From positions 3,126,001 to 3,190,000 of the forward strand of contig CP085710.1 in assembly GCA_023823795.1 (NCBI GenBank): a stretch of 64,000 nt of DNA, read 5' to 3'. Each line of letters opens with the position of its first letter. The stretch's first letter is position 1. The notes under the pieces were generated by a model, which was not told the DNA's origin, did no database searches, and was given only the letters and a program-made list of their open reading frames with translations. The stretch is from Bacillus sp. F19 (lineage in GTDB: Bacteria > Bacillota > Bacilli > Bacillales > Bacillaceae). This document shows positions 9,081 to 17,964 of the stretch, one piece after another. The translations under genes and the position numbers were made by a program.

Positions 9081-10162
9081 ATGTCGTTACGAGGAAGAGA
9101 ATTACTAACACCTGAACAAAGATTAGAGTTAGTTCGTATTCCAGAGAATATTAGCGAACAAGAATTAGGTAGAAACTTCACCCTATCCGATTTTGATCTA
9201 GAGCTTATTAAGAATAGAAGAAGGGATTATAATCGCTTAGGTTTTGCAATTCAGTTATGTGTCCTGCGCTTTCCTGGATGGTCCTTAAACGATGTTGAAC
9301 CAATTCCTAGAAAAGTCCTTCAACATGTTGCAAGGCAACTTAATGTAGACCCTGACTCCTTTGACTTATATTCATCAAGAGAAGCGACTAGGTATGAACA
9401 TTTAGAAGAAATTAGGAAGGTTTATGGCTTTAGAAATTTCTCATCCAGTAAATATCGAGCAATTTCACGGTTGTTACTAAAACATGCAATGCAGAATGGG
9501 AATACAATGTACTTAGTACAAACTCTTATAGAAGAACTTAGGAAACAGAAAGTTATCCTACCAGGAATGACTACTATGGAAAGACTGGTTTGGGAAACAA
9601 AAGCTCGAGCAGAAGAAAAAGTGTTTAACGTTTTAGCACGGTCGCTTACAGAAGATAATATTGCGAGATTAAATGAAGTCATAAATAACGATGGGAATGG
9701 ATCTAAAACCAAACTAAGCTGGCTTAAAGAAATTCCAGGGCAATCATCTCCCGATGCTTTTCTTAAAGTAATCGAACGATTAGAATTTATTCGTTCTATG
9801 CAACTTACATATAATGTCGAATCCATTCATCCTAATAAACTTCTACAAATGGCTCGTCTTGGAGCAAGGTATAATTCCCAGGCTTTACAACGTTTTAAAG
9901 AGAACAAACGGTATGCAATATTAGTGGCATACCTCTCTACCCTAAGTCAAAATCTAATTGATCAAGCTATTGAGATTCATGACAGGCAAATGATGATTTT
10001 ACAGTCTAAAGGTCGTAAAGCTCAAGAAGAAATACAAAAAGTAATGGAAAGTCTTTGAATGAAAAAGTAGTTCATTTTATTGATTTAGGAGCAGCTCTTA
10101 TTAGAGCTAGAGAAGAAGGTCTTGATCCATTTACTACTATGATAACTCACATAATGTATTAG
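9081..10162 (+). pseudogene. tnpA: Tn3-family transposase, N-terminal remnant
   Basis: The first 325 codons match the N-terminal DUF4158 region of Tn3-family transposases (RELLTPEQRLELVRIPE, NRRRDYNRLGFAIQLC, SSREATRYEHLEEIRKVYGF). A full-length transposase would be close to 1000 aa with a DDE core; none is present. Around 10056 a one-base shift ends the frame, and the homologous reading continues in another frame (EKVVHFIDLGAALIRAREEG) until a stop at 10160. The gene is therefore both frameshifted and deleted. A related but different fragment lies on the minus strand at 32.8-33.3 kb. Confidence 0.88.
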
Positions 10163-10190
10163 TAGCTGATATTGGAGGGAGGAATCATAA

Positions 10191-10292
10191 ATGAGTGATT
10201 TTTGCAGAAAATACAACGATTTTGTGTTAATCGTTGTATTGTTTATCTTATTGATTATTGTAGGCGCTTCTTTCATGAAAGATCACTACTAA
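10191..10292 (+). CDS. YjcZ-family sporulation peptide
   Basis: A 33-aa peptide: MSDFCRKYNDFVLIVVLF, then a hydrophobic helix ending IVGASFMKDHY. The FVLIVVLFILLIIVGA type of single helix with a short polar head is typical of the YjcZ/tiny-TM family of Bacillaceae, usually made in sporulating cells and of unknown function. It has a strong ribosome site (GGAGGGAGG, seven bases before ATG) and a terminator about 60 bp downstream. Confidence 0.8.
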   Translation: MSDFCRKYNDFVLIVVLFILLIIVGASFMKDHY

Positions 10293-10348
10293 AAGCTGTT
10301 TATCTTCCTCTACACAAATGGGGTATACCACCAGATACCTCATTTTTT

Positions 10349-10380
10349 AGGCTGCTAATGAAGTATCGGCAGCCTTTTTC
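10349..10380 (+). terminator. Terminator after the YjcZ-like gene
   Basis: GGCTGC and GCAGCC arms around an AATGAAGTATCG-type loop, followed by TTTTTC. It is positioned to end the short peptide transcript. Confidence 0.65.
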
Positions 10381-10554
10381 TATACCTAAGATGCAAGGTA
10401 GTCAATCACCTCATACAAGAAATGTCCGTAAAAGAAGAGCGATGAAAGCAGCGATTATATATATCTAAAACCGAAGCTAAAAGGAGTCGTAAAGTATCGC
10501 ACCTTACAAGAAAGGGATTTTTACGGATACCTTCTTTTGAGCATTGGACAGCAT

Positions 10555-10581
10555 AAAAGCCCTCCTAACGGAAGGCTTTTT
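10555..10581 (+). terminator. Hairpin with T tract
   Basis: AAAGCC and GGCTTT arms with an inner TCC/GGA pairing, followed by TTTTTC. No gene is recognised directly upstream on the plus strand (10380-10555 holds nothing recognisable), so it may be left over from lost DNA. Confidence 0.5.
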
Positions 10582-10597
10582 CTATTTTTTGTGGCAC

Positions 10598-10674
10598 TTA
10601 TTCCATTAAAGCCCCCGATTGTGGAATATCGTGTATGTTGTCTTATCGAAGAATAGCGCCCCTTAACGGAAGAA
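10598..10674. repeat. Dispersed GCCCCCGATTG repeat, two modules
   Basis: Contains GCCCCCGATTGTGGAATATC, then the module ATGTTGTCTTATCGAAGAA and a second core GCGCCCCTTAACGGAAG. The same two-module layout recurs at 12139, 44272 and 62356. It begins ten bases past the DinB gene's stop. Confidence 0.85.
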
Positions 10675-10683
10675 TGGATTTGA

Positions 10684-11187
10684 TTACATTTTTGGGGGTT
10701 CCATACCAAAATTAGCCCATTCCTCTTTTGAAGGGCCATATATACCTGGAACAGTTAATCCTGCTTGACGCATAAGAACAGTCATTTGTCCTCGATGGTG
10801 ACTTTGATGCTGAAGTAAGAACATCAAAAGAGAACCATTTGGCATTTGTCTACCCAAAAAGTTGATATGTTCTCCTAAAGTTTGGTCCGTCCATTGAGTT
10901 TCTAAAGCTTGTACAAATGCTTCACTGGCTTTCCTATAACTACATGCTATAAACTTAGCTGAATCAGGGACTGGCCAATCTTCTGCTTGGGCTTCAAATC
11001 TTAATTTTGTATTTGAAGTAATGATATGAATGGACGCAACTGTATGCCAAGCAATACGTCCTAAATTCCAGTTCTGTGAAGTAATTTCCTGTTTTAGTGA
11101 CTCATCAGTTAGATTATTCAGTAGGTTCTGTGTGGCTCCAGATTCGTACTCCCAGGATTTTAAAAAATGGTTTAGGTTTTGGAACAT
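10684..11187 (-). CDS. DinB-family protein
   Basis: A 167-aa four-helix-bundle protein of the DinB/YfiT type, putative metal-dependent thiol transferases or hydrolases. The metal-ligand histidines are visible in RIAWHTVASIH (near residue 48) and QHQSHHRGQMTVLMRQAG (near residue 128), the family signature. GGAGG lies just before the ATG at 11187. It stands alone, with a dispersed repeat directly downstream and no operon partner. The precise substrate is unknown; the damage-inducible name does not establish a role in DNA repair. Confidence 0.82.
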   Translation of the reverse strand: MFQNLNHFLKSWEYESGATQNLLNNLTDESLKQEITSQNWNLGRIAWHTVASIHIITSNTKLRFEAQAEDWPVPDSAKFIACSYRKASEAFVQALETQWTDQTLGEHINFLGRQMPNGSLLMFLLQHQSHHRGQMTVLMRQAGLTVPGIYGPSKEEWANFGMEPPKM

Positions 11188-11291
11188 AAAAATCCTCCAA
11201 TTTTATTATAAATAATAGTTTCGCCAAATCTTGTATATTCCCTTCCAATTTATAAAAGTGTCTATACGGTCATATTAGTTTAACTTAAAAA

Positions 11292-11416
11292 GACTTACTC
11301 AAGAATATGGCCCGATTGCTGATCAAACTCTTGAAACCACTCTTCAACTATACTGCCCTTTACTTCATAAGAAGAGGCGACACTTTGTTAAGCAATCGCC
11401 CCCGATTGCTGAATAA
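11292..11416. repeat. Composite dispersed repeat
   Basis: A long copy: ACTCAAGAATATGGCCCGAT, then TCTTCAACTATACTGCCC, then GGCGACACTTTGTTAAGC and a hairpin core with GCAATCG and CGATTGC arms around CCCC. The order is shared with 45972-46094 and in part with 51049-51130. It ends two bases before the stop of the GNAT gene. Confidence 0.85.
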
Positions 11417-11418
11417 AA

Positions 11419-12084
11419 TCAACTAAAATGCAAGTCGATTCCATATTGATATAAGTTTAGTTTTCTCGCAACAGACTGTGATGAAAAATTATCCCAGGCA
11501 GTGCTATAGAGAGGCTGCAACCCTAATTTCTTCACTTCATTAGCCCAAGATATTACACATCTAGTGGCATAGCCTTGACCTTGATACCTTGGCGATGTTT
11601 CCACACTTGCTTCAGCAGCTGTTGAACTTTTTCTAGCACTTGAGCAAACGGACACCGCTTTACCATCTTGTACAATAACATACAATGGCTGTTTCCATTC
11701 TAGTTCTCTCATTAGATTAGGAAATTCTTCAGCCAATATCTCTTTATTTTCACTAGTTATCTTAATTGCATCAGATATCATATTAAAGCCTTCAGGAAAG
11801 GTGTATGCTGGTCCCAACCATATGGAATTTATCTTCCTGATCATATTAACATTAAAAATGAGTTTTCCAAGATCCTGGTTGTCTACCTGTGTTAGGATTT
11901 CATTCTTTTCAATTTCAGAAATAGTTTTATCAAGCCGAATTACATTTCCTGTCTTAGTACGTCCAATGAAAAGGAACGGTGCAGTTGTATCTTCACGTTC
12001 GTTCAATCCAGTTATTCTTTTTAGTTTATCGATTTTAAATAATACTTCAGTCTACATTTCCATCATTTTTTTCTCTATACTCAT
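11419..12084 (-). pseudogene. GNAT acetyltransferase with an in-frame amber codon
   Basis: The main frame (TTG at 12006, 195 aa) is a GNAT N-acetyltransferase: the acetyl-CoA loop is SPRYQGQGYATRCVISWANE near residue 139, followed by YSTAWDNFSSQSVARKLNL. The same frame continues upstream as TEVLFKIDKLKRITG, meets TAG at 12052-12054, and beyond it runs MSIEKKMMEM from an ATG at 12084 with GGAGAATGAAA as ribosome site. The simplest reading is a gene of about 220 aa interrupted at codon 11. Restart at the TTG could give a functional shortened protein. A sequencing error is also possible. Confidence 0.75.
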
Positions 12085-12138
12085 TTTCATTCTCCTAGTG
12101 TCGATTTAACCACTTAAAAATGCTTCTGTATACGACAA

Positions 12139-12206
12139 ACGCCCCCGATTGTGGAATATCATTTTTGGTTGTCTTATCGAAGAAAAGCACCCGATTATTG
12201 AAGATC
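12139..12206. repeat. Dispersed GCCCCCGATTG repeat, two modules
   Basis: GCCCCCGATTGTGGAATATC, then TTGTCTTATCGAAGAAAAGC and a second core CACCCGATTATTGAAGATC. It lies about 60 bp beyond the stop of the gene at 12266 and about 210 bp upstream of the GNAT main-frame start. Confidence 0.85.
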
Positions 12207-12265
12207 ATGGCTGCTAAAGATGGCTTACACTTATTGAACTCTAGCACCTTTTAGTTCAACAAGGA

Positions 12266-12928
12266 TTATTCTCTTCTTAATAAATTTCTGTATAGCGTTA
12301 AATGAGAAAATGGGTCAATCTCATCTTCATTAGGAACATACATCTCTTTATCATGATAAGGCAGTGTGATCTGTTGCCAATCCTTATTATTTTCTGTTTC
12401 ACCTGGCAAACATGATATGAACAATTCATAACCTTCACCATCACTTGTTGTGGTAACTAACCTGCCTTCACCATATTGAATAGCATTGTCAATAACATCT
12501 CTCAATTCTTTAAGTGCTGTTTTGTTTCCAACTATAATTGCATCATCATGCCAGTGTTTTTGACCATAAATATGAAGATATGGAGATTCTGTATAACCCT
12601 CCTTCTTTTCTGCAATCACTTTAATGAATTTAGGAATAAGAATTTCGTGCGATATGTCAGTTGTAAATACATCCATTTCTGTGTGGCTTTGACCAAACAT
12701 TTCTTCAAATTGTTGAATAAAAGGTGTTACTTCCACAAAAAAAATAAAAGCATCTTTAAAAAAATATGTACGAATTAAGGTATCTTGTTTTTCATAACAA
12801 GAAAATGTAACAGTTGGAGACAACTCTTCATACTGTACTCTTCTAATCTTAAATTGTTTTCTCTTTTCCATATTTGATGATTTAGAAAGGCTAGTGTCTA
12901 TACCAATAAATAATGTTGTTTTAACCAA
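12266..12928 (-). CDS. Hypothetical protein, 220 aa
   Basis: Not recognised. A soluble, mixed alpha/beta sequence with no signal peptide or membrane segment. It has the features of a Bacillus orphan: MVKTTLFIGIDTSLSKSSN at the start, a central IDNAIQYGEGRLVTTTSDGEGYELF, and an acidic C-terminus ending in LYRNLLRRE. The only start is TTG with AAAAGGGG upstream. It has no operon partner, and a dispersed repeat follows its 3' end. Confidence 0.65.
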   Translation of the reverse strand: MVKTTLFIGIDTSLSKSSNMEKRKQFKIRRVQYEELSPTVTFSCYEKQDTLIRTYFFKDAFIFFVEVTPFIQQFEEMFGQSHTEMDVFTTDISHEILIPKFIKVIAEKKEGYTESPYLHIYGQKHWHDDAIIVGNKTALKELRDVIDNAIQYGEGRLVTTTSDGEGYELFISCLPGETENNKDWQQITLPYHDKEMYVPNEDEIDPFSHLTLYRNLLRRE

Positions 12929-13111
12929 AACTCTTACCCCTTTTCAATTCATTTGATAAAACAAATCTCATATATCACTAACCAATAAGTAATTTCTTTC
13001 CGTTAGCCATACTTATCATTTATTTTATTATTTTCGAATCCTTATTGCACTAAACTGCGACGTTAGCTTAAGTACATTTCTTTACAATCTCTTCGCTATA
13101 CAATCTAACAT

Positions 13112-13315
13112 GTTATTCAAGAATATGGGACCTTATGTAGAAAAACTTCAGAATCCGCTTACTCCGTTAAACTGCCCTTTAATCATTTCGAGATGAACCA
13201 CCTAATTGCCTTTTTTACTCCAGAATATGGCCCGATTGTTGAAGGAATAGCAAAATACCTCAATATCATTAAAAAGGGAGCTGTCCGTTTAAGGATTCGC
13301 CCCTGTTCGTTCAAT
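13112..13315. repeat. Dispersed repeat, tandem composite copies
   Basis: Two consecutive copies. One is TTATTCAAGAATATGGGACC followed by CTTACTCCGTTAAACTGCCC (13112-13189); the other is ACTCCAGAATATGGCCCGAT and GATTCGCCCCTGTTCGTTC (13215-13315). They fill the gap after the monooxygenase gene's 3' end. The rest of 12929-13112 shows nothing recognisable. Confidence 0.75.
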
Positions 13316-13324
13316 AACCACCAA

Positions 13325-13618
13325 TTAAAGATTAACCTTCTCAAAATGTTCAACTGTCGGGAAGGGATCATAAAAATGATGTAATTGCTTTTTCCATTCT
13401 TGATACTCGTTTGATTGTCTAAATCCAACTGTATGATCTTCTAATGTTTCCCATTGCACCAGTAATAAATATTTCCCCTTTGCTTCCATACAACGCTGTA
13501 ATTCGTGAGATACGTACCCTTTCATTGAAGATATAATTTCTGATGCTCTAAGAAAAGCTTCTTCATATTCAGCTTCCATCCCATCCTTAACTTGCAGCAT
13601 AACAGCTTCCAATATCAT
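13325..13618 (-). CDS. ABM-domain (antibiotic biosynthesis monooxygenase) protein
   Basis: A 97-aa ferredoxin-like protein of the ABM family, small dimeric proteins including haem-degrading and quinol monooxygenases. MILEAVMLQVKDGMEAEYEEAF at the start and LLVQWETLEDHTVGFRQSNEYQEWKKQLHHF in the second half show the family pattern: an opening beta strand, then a W-x-x-x-E-D-H-x-x-x-x-x-S loop. The ribosome site AGGGGTG precedes the ATG. It stands alone, with no haem-uptake genes nearby, so its substrate cannot be deduced. Confidence 0.8.
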   Translation of the reverse strand: MILEAVMLQVKDGMEAEYEEAFLRASEIISSMKGYVSHELQRCMEAKGKYLLLVQWETLEDHTVGFRQSNEYQEWKKQLHHFYDPFPTVEHFEKVNL

Positions 13619-13691
13619 TTAATTCACCCCTTTTTCAATCAGTCATACTTTTTGTTGAAATATTCTGCGCATTAGGAAGAATTCAACAAGA

Positions 13692-13725
13692 AGAGCGTTA
13701 ATCCTTTTTGGATTAACGCTCTCTT
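13692..13725. terminator. Strong bidirectional hairpin
   Basis: AGAGCGTTAATCC and GGATTAACGCTCT arms around TTTTT. The preceding TTCAACAAG plus hairpin resembles 63650-63697 (TTCAACAAAAAGTGC with a GCACT partner), so it may be another form of the dispersed repeat. Confidence 0.7.
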
Positions 13726-13764
13726 AATATATCTATTATTTCCTATCGTGTGTGTTTTTTTCAA

Positions 13765-13905
13765 TCAGGCTACTGTCCGTAATAAACCATCTTTCATCTT
13801 TATAAAAGCTCTATTGTTTAGTATTCCAATGACCCTAAATGGAATGGCTCTTAGAAAGAAAAACAAAGCTAATAAAATGGAAAAAGTGGTCAGTGTTTCA
13901 TACAT
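13765..13905 (-). CDS. Possible small membrane protein, 46 aa
   Basis: ATG at 13905 opens MYETLTTFSILLALFFFLRA, then a basic tail (FIKMKDGLLRTVA). It could be a single-helix membrane protein with a cytoplasmic basic end. No clear ribosome site precedes it, and the family is not recognised, so it may be a remnant. Between 13906 and 14050 there is a G/C-rich dyad (GAGGGCTTATAGCCCTTATA) with a T tract but no gene. Confidence 0.3.
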   Translation of the reverse strand: MYETLTTFSILLALFFFLRAIPFRVIGILNNRAFIKMKDGLLRTVA

Positions 13906-14052
13906 TTGTTTCTGAAACAATTACTTTCTTAGGCGCACGAGGGCTTATAGCCCTTATAAGGACTTTTTTTCAATAGGGAACATGGGCTTTTTTTGAAAAA
14001 ATCTTACTCAGCATCCAGCCATTGTCTTAACTAAAGAGGACGATTACTATAT

Positions 14053-14083
14053 GCTGCAATTGCCCCCGATTGCTGAATATTGC
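14053..14083. repeat. Dispersed repeat hairpin
   Basis: GCAATTG and CGATTGC arms around CCCC, then TGAATATTGC. It lies about 150 bp beyond the 3' end of the surface protein gene. Confidence 0.8.
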
Positions 14084-14201
14084 ATTCCATCATACATTTT
14101 GGGATTTTTAACGTAAGCCCACAGACAGTCTGGAATATTCAGAGAATGCTGTCGGATAAGTGGTTGTATTGAAGGATGTGCTGATAAAGATTAACGCATT
14201 T

Positions 14202-14231
14202 TAAAAAGCGTGGCAATAGGCCACGCTTTCC
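14202..14231 (-). terminator. Terminator of the CWB2 surface protein gene
   Basis: On the minus strand AAAGCGTGGC and GCCACGCTTT arms around CTATT, followed by TTTAAAA, immediately past the stop codon. Confidence 0.85.
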
Positions 14232-14233
14232 AT

Positions 14234-15667
14234 CTATTCTTCAAATAATTGATCGATTGCACTTTGTGGAAGAGCTGTCTCTCCTCCAAGGATATAGTAG
14301 ACGTACATTTGGTCCATATATTTTTCTACTGTCGTTTTGGTAGCTATGTTCGCTTTAGCCGGATTTGTCAAAATGACAGGACTGGAATATTGAGCTGCAA
14401 GAGCAGATCCTGCTAATGCATCAGGATAATTAGTGCCAGTTGCGAAATAAGTGAAAAACGTATCAATGTCTTCAATAAACGTATCAATAATTTTACTGTT
14501 TGTTGCGTAACGGTCTGCACCGCTGATTCGTTTTACTCCGGGCAGTTTTTTCGCAGCCGCATCTGAAATAGCATTAACTCCTCCGATAACATAGCTTCTT
14601 TCTACATCCCAATTATTAATAAAGGTTGAAACAGCGCCTGGTACTGAATCCTTCCTAGAAAGAAGAATTGGCATTTCCAATTGAGCAGCAATCGGAGCTA
14701 TTGATAAAGCATCAGCGAAGTTGCCTCCTGTTGCAACTACAACCGCACCTGCTCCAATTTCATCTGCAATTTTCACAGAAGTCGAATATCTGTCAGTACC
14801 GCTTAGTCTAGTTACTTTAATCCCCATATTCTTAACCTGTTTTTCAACATCTGCTGAAACAGCACTTGTGCCTCCAACGATGAATACTTCGGATACGCCT
14901 AAACGAACAAGCTCATTTTTAACAACTGCTGGCAGGGATGCTTGCCTTGTCAGCAGCAATGGTGCACCGTAGCGGTATGCAAGCGGAGTTGCACTGAGGG
15001 CATCAGGAAAGTTTGCTCCAGTCGCTAAGACAGCCGTTTTAGCTTCTCCGTCCATCCACCCGTCCTGTGAGATTTTGACTGATGTTTCATAGCGGTCTTC
15101 GCCGGCGAGTCTTTCAAATGATTGTCCATACCCGTAAACATCATGAAAGATTGCATAATTTTCATTAAGAACAGTTGAATAGGAATTCGTGACTTCCAAA
15201 TAGTAGGTTCCAGGTGTAAGAACGCTCTCAACGCTTTGCAGATCATATCCATCCTCACTGAACAAAGTGCTCTTTGCTACTTCTTCTCCATCTGATGAAA
15301 GTACACGTATTTTAAGTGTTTGTTCTCTTTGATTCTGAGTATATGCAACGAGAGAATAATCTTCTTCATCTTTTAATGTGAATTTATAAAGATCAATATC
15401 CTTTCCATTATTAACAGACTGGTTGTGACTGCTTCCAGCCAAAAAATACCCAGTCTCTACAGGAGTGGCTTTTGCCAAAGTATCGTTTGGCTCATCTTCA
15501 TAATAAGTTCCTTCATCTTCATTAAATCCAAATAGTTCCATTTCATTTGTCTGATGCTGCTGCAAAGCTGACCATTTTTCTGCCATTGCTGTTTTTCCCT
15601 CTGCAAAACCCTGCCCCACAGGAAATGCAAGAAAGAGTCCGCAAGCTAACAATAATTCTTTTTTCAT
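14234..15667 (-). CDS. Secreted cell-wall-binding repeat (CWB2) protein
   Basis: A 477-aa exported surface protein. Signal peptide at residues 1-23 (MKKELLLACGLFLAFPVGQG). Residues 55-165 resemble a PPC-type beta-sandwich domain (YEDEPNDTLAKATPV, DIDLYKFTL, YDLQSVESVLTPGTYYLEV). Three CWB2 repeats follow, each opened by RLAGEDRYETSVKIS, RLSGTDRYSTSVKIA or RISGADRYATNSKII and each carrying an LATG..FPDALS-like motif; three such repeats normally trimerise to hold onto wall polymers. There is no separate catalytic domain, so it may be an adhesin or wall-organising protein. It has its own terminator. Confidence 0.88.
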   Translation of the reverse strand: MKKELLLACGLFLAFPVGQGFAEGKTAMAEKWSALQQHQTNEMELFGFNEDEGTYYEDEPNDTLAKATPVETGYFLAGSSHNQSVNNGKDIDLYKFTLKDEEDYSLVAYTQNQREQTLKIRVLSSDGEEVAKSTLFSEDGYDLQSVESVLTPGTYYLEVTNSYSTVLNENYAIFHDVYGYGQSFERLAGEDRYETSVKISQDGWMDGEAKTAVLATGANFPDALSATPLAYRYGAPLLLTRQASLPAVVKNELVRLGVSEVFIVGGTSAVSADVEKQVKNMGIKVTRLSGTDRYSTSVKIADEIGAGAVVVATGGNFADALSIAPIAAQLEMPILLSRKDSVPGAVSTFINNWDVERSYVIGGVNAISDAAAKKLPGVKRISGADRYATNSKIIDTFIEDIDTFFTYFATGTNYPDALAGSALAAQYSSPVILTNPAKANIATKTTVEKYMDQMYVYYILGGETALPQSAIDQLFEE

Positions 15668-15782
15668 AGTATCCCCCTGAATATATGTATTAAATCTACT
15701 AGATTATACCTCCTAATTAATTCAAATGTAACAGGTTATTACAATTATATGTAAAATATATATATTTTTTTTTCGACTTTTT

Positions 15783-15959
15783 TTACATAAAGAACTCCCT
15801 AACAATGGTTAGGTCGATAATGTTTATTTCACAACCATCAAGCCCAGGATTGGTTTCGTCAATGAAACTTGCAACTTCTTTAACAGTAAAGCCTTTATCC
15901 AAGTTTTCATCTTGATTATCCGCACCTGGATTTTCACTTTTATTCAAGTTTCCAACCAT
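15783..15959 (-). CDS. Possible small acidic protein, 58 aa
   Basis: The frame MVGNLNKSENPGADNQDENL opens at ATG 15959 and ends in IVREFFM. It is acidic and Asn/Asp-rich, with GFTVKEVASFIDETNPG as a possible short helix. No clear ribosome site and no recognised family. It lies in the 600-bp gap upstream of the glycine-rich gene, which otherwise holds only AT-rich DNA. Confidence 0.35.
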   Translation of the reverse strand: MVGNLNKSENPGADNQDENLDKGFTVKEVASFIDETNPGLDGCEINIIDLTIVREFFM

Positions 15960-16283
15960 CTTTCTAACTTAGATCCATACCTGGTTAAGATAGATAAATA
16001 GGGTTGATAAGCAAATTTGCAAATGTTTTAATCATTATAATTTAAAATCCATGTGTCTAAAAGTGTAACTTTTAGATATAATACCTTTTCTTAAATACCC
16101 AAAGGATACCCACCCCATTATAAATGATACGTACTCAAACAAAGGTTCTGGTCAAAACTCTCGATTCATCTATTTTCTCTTGGTTTTAAAACACATTTTT
16201 TTCCTGCATAATGAAATAGTTTAGACAAGTTACTCATTTTTTCCATACGTTATAGTCAGACTGGAAAAAAGGAGGTCCTGTTC

Positions 16284-16658
16284 TTGGAAGAAGAAACATT
16301 TGATAAACCTCTTACTGACCAAGAAACAATAGATTCTGATAGTGTAACGATCAACGTTGAAAGCATAGATGGCGCTGACAGTGCCGATGGCGAAAGCGTT
16401 ATTATTGGCAGCGTTGACGAAGAAAGTGGTATTAAGATCAATGTTCCCGGTGTGTATGTAAACTTTAATCTTTCCAAACTTCTTCAAGCCATCGGTTCTG
16501 TGATAGCAGCAGCAAGAGTCACAGGGGCAACTGCTGATGGTAATGGTGGTAATGGTGGTAATGCAACAGATGGTAACAACACTGGAAGTAGCGCAACTGG
16601 TGATCGCGGTGGTGACGCTGAAGGCAGTGACGGCGGCAACGCAAAAGTAAGAAACTAA
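16284..16658 (+). CDS. Acidic Gly/Asn-rich protein, 124 aa
   Basis: Not a recognised family. The N-terminal half is acidic (ETFDKPLTDQETIDSDSVTI) with a short hydrophobic stretch INVPGVYVNFNLSKLLQAIGSVIAAARV. The C-terminal 45 residues are a low-complexity tail (GNGGNGGNATDGNNTGSS). The start is TTG with GGAGG eight bases before it. The tail resembles spore-surface or exosporium filler segments, but a spore role is inference only. A strong terminator follows. Confidence 0.6.
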   Translation: MEEETFDKPLTDQETIDSDSVTINVESIDGADSADGESVIIGSVDEESGIKINVPGVYVNFNLSKLLQAIGSVIAAARVTGATADGNGGNGGNATDGNNTGSSATGDRGGDAEGSDGGNAKVRN

Positions 16659-16775
16659 TAGTTTAAATTCTACTACGGTGGTTTTTATGAAGTTGATTTA
16701 ACCAGTTAGAACATTATTTGCCTGACAACTCAACAAGAAATAGAGATATTGTCACCAACGATAAGGTAATCATTA

Positions 16776-16807
16776 AAGAGTTGTTCTAAGAGAACAGCTC
16801 TTTTTTA
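16776..16807 (+). terminator. Terminator of the Gly-rich gene
   Basis: AAGAGTTGTTCT and AGAACAGCTCTT arms around AAG, then TTTTTT: a strong intrinsic terminator about 120 bp past the stop. Confidence 0.85.
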
Positions 16808-16987
16808 CGTTAAAAAATATTCAGCAGAACTTTTTTCTATGAAGAGAGCTATCTAAAAGTTGTAACTTCTAGACACTTATGTTTAGAAGTTATTTTTTAT
16901 GTATTTTTTAGTAGAAATTAGTCTAAAAGATAGTCTATAATTTAAAGTATAAAAGATTGTTAATTTATAGACAAAAGGAGCTTAATA

Positions 16988-17581
16988 ATGAAAATTGGTT
17001 ATGCGAGAGTCAGTACAGTTGGCCAAGATTTAGCATCTCAAGAAGAAATCTTAAAAGAAAATGGCTGCGAACGTATCTATGTAGAAAAAATTACTGGTAC
17101 GACCACTAAAAATAGAAAAGAGCTAAAAAAGTTATTAGAAAATGTGAGACCGGGTGATACAGTGATGGTGACAAAAATAGATCGTTTGGCCAGATCGATT
17201 ATTGATTTAAATAAAATTATAGAAACACTACAAGAAAAAAAAGTTGATATCTTTTTTATCAAAGATAATTTATCTTTTAAGGTCAATGAAACAGCAAACC
17301 CTCTACAATCATTATTATTCAATGTTTTAGGTTCTTTTGCGCAGTTTGAAAGAGATATAATAGTTGAACGAACATCTGAAGGTAGAGAAAGAGCAAAATT
17401 GATAGGAAAACACATGGGTCGTCCTTCACAACCGAGAAAGAATATAGAAGAAGCCTTACGACTATATAATAGTAGAAACACGAATGGATTAAGTGTGAAA
17501 GACATTGTGAAACTTACTAGTGTGCCTAAAGCCACTTTATATGTGGAAATAAGAAAGAAACGTGCAAACAACCTAGAATAG
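16988..17581 (+). CDS. Serine resolvase/invertase, second copy
   Basis: A 197-aa serine recombinase. The catalytic serine is in YARVSTVGQDLASQEEIL; ENVRPGDTVMVTKIDRLARS is near residue 53 and the E-helix FAQFERDIIVERTSEGRERAK near residue 118. The C-terminal helix-turn-helix (VKDIVKLTSVPKATLYVEIRKK) is present. AAAGGAG precedes the ATG. It differs from the other two resolvases in the window (8459, 20328), so it arrived separately. No transposase adjoins it. The AT-rich 16860-16980 upstream has TAGTCTATAATTTAAAGTAT-type dyads that could be its res site. Confidence 0.88.
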   Translation: MKIGYARVSTVGQDLASQEEILKENGCERIYVEKITGTTTKNRKELKKLLENVRPGDTVMVTKIDRLARSIIDLNKIIETLQEKKVDIFFIKDNLSFKVNETANPLQSLLFNVLGSFAQFERDIIVERTSEGRERAKLIGKHMGRPSQPRKNIEEALRLYNSRNTNGLSVKDIVKLTSVPKATLYVEIRKKRANNLE

Positions 17582-17964
17582 TTGTTGCACGTTTTAAATG
17601 TCTCAAATACACCCGGAAAGCCTTCAGTCATCGTGGAGTATACGTGCAATATCTGGAATATTATAGGATTTTAATCTGATCCTCTATTTCCACCTGCCTT
17701 TACATTGTCAAAACGTTACTCATTCAATCATATTCTATCAATTGAAATGAAATCATCCGAATACATGAGTATTCATGAGAAATACTTATCTAGCTGAGGG
17801 AGTTGAAGAAGAATGCTAAACTACTATACGCTTGGAGTATTGGCTCCAACAAGGATTACAAAAATTTACTTTATCTCCAAAAGATATAACACATATTATC
17901 TTTCACATTGGGAAGTTTAAGTAAAGATTTACAATTAAAAATAAAATAAGGAAGGTGTATTACC

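Noticed and set aside
9422-9826. Minus-strand 134-aa open frame
   Set aside because: It is antisense to the Tn3 transposase remnant, whose reading is clearly homologous.
17600-17650. Possible SPOR-domain remnant (EGFPGVFE on the minus strand)
   Set aside because: Only about eight residues resemble the fragment at 36114; too short to distinguish from chance.
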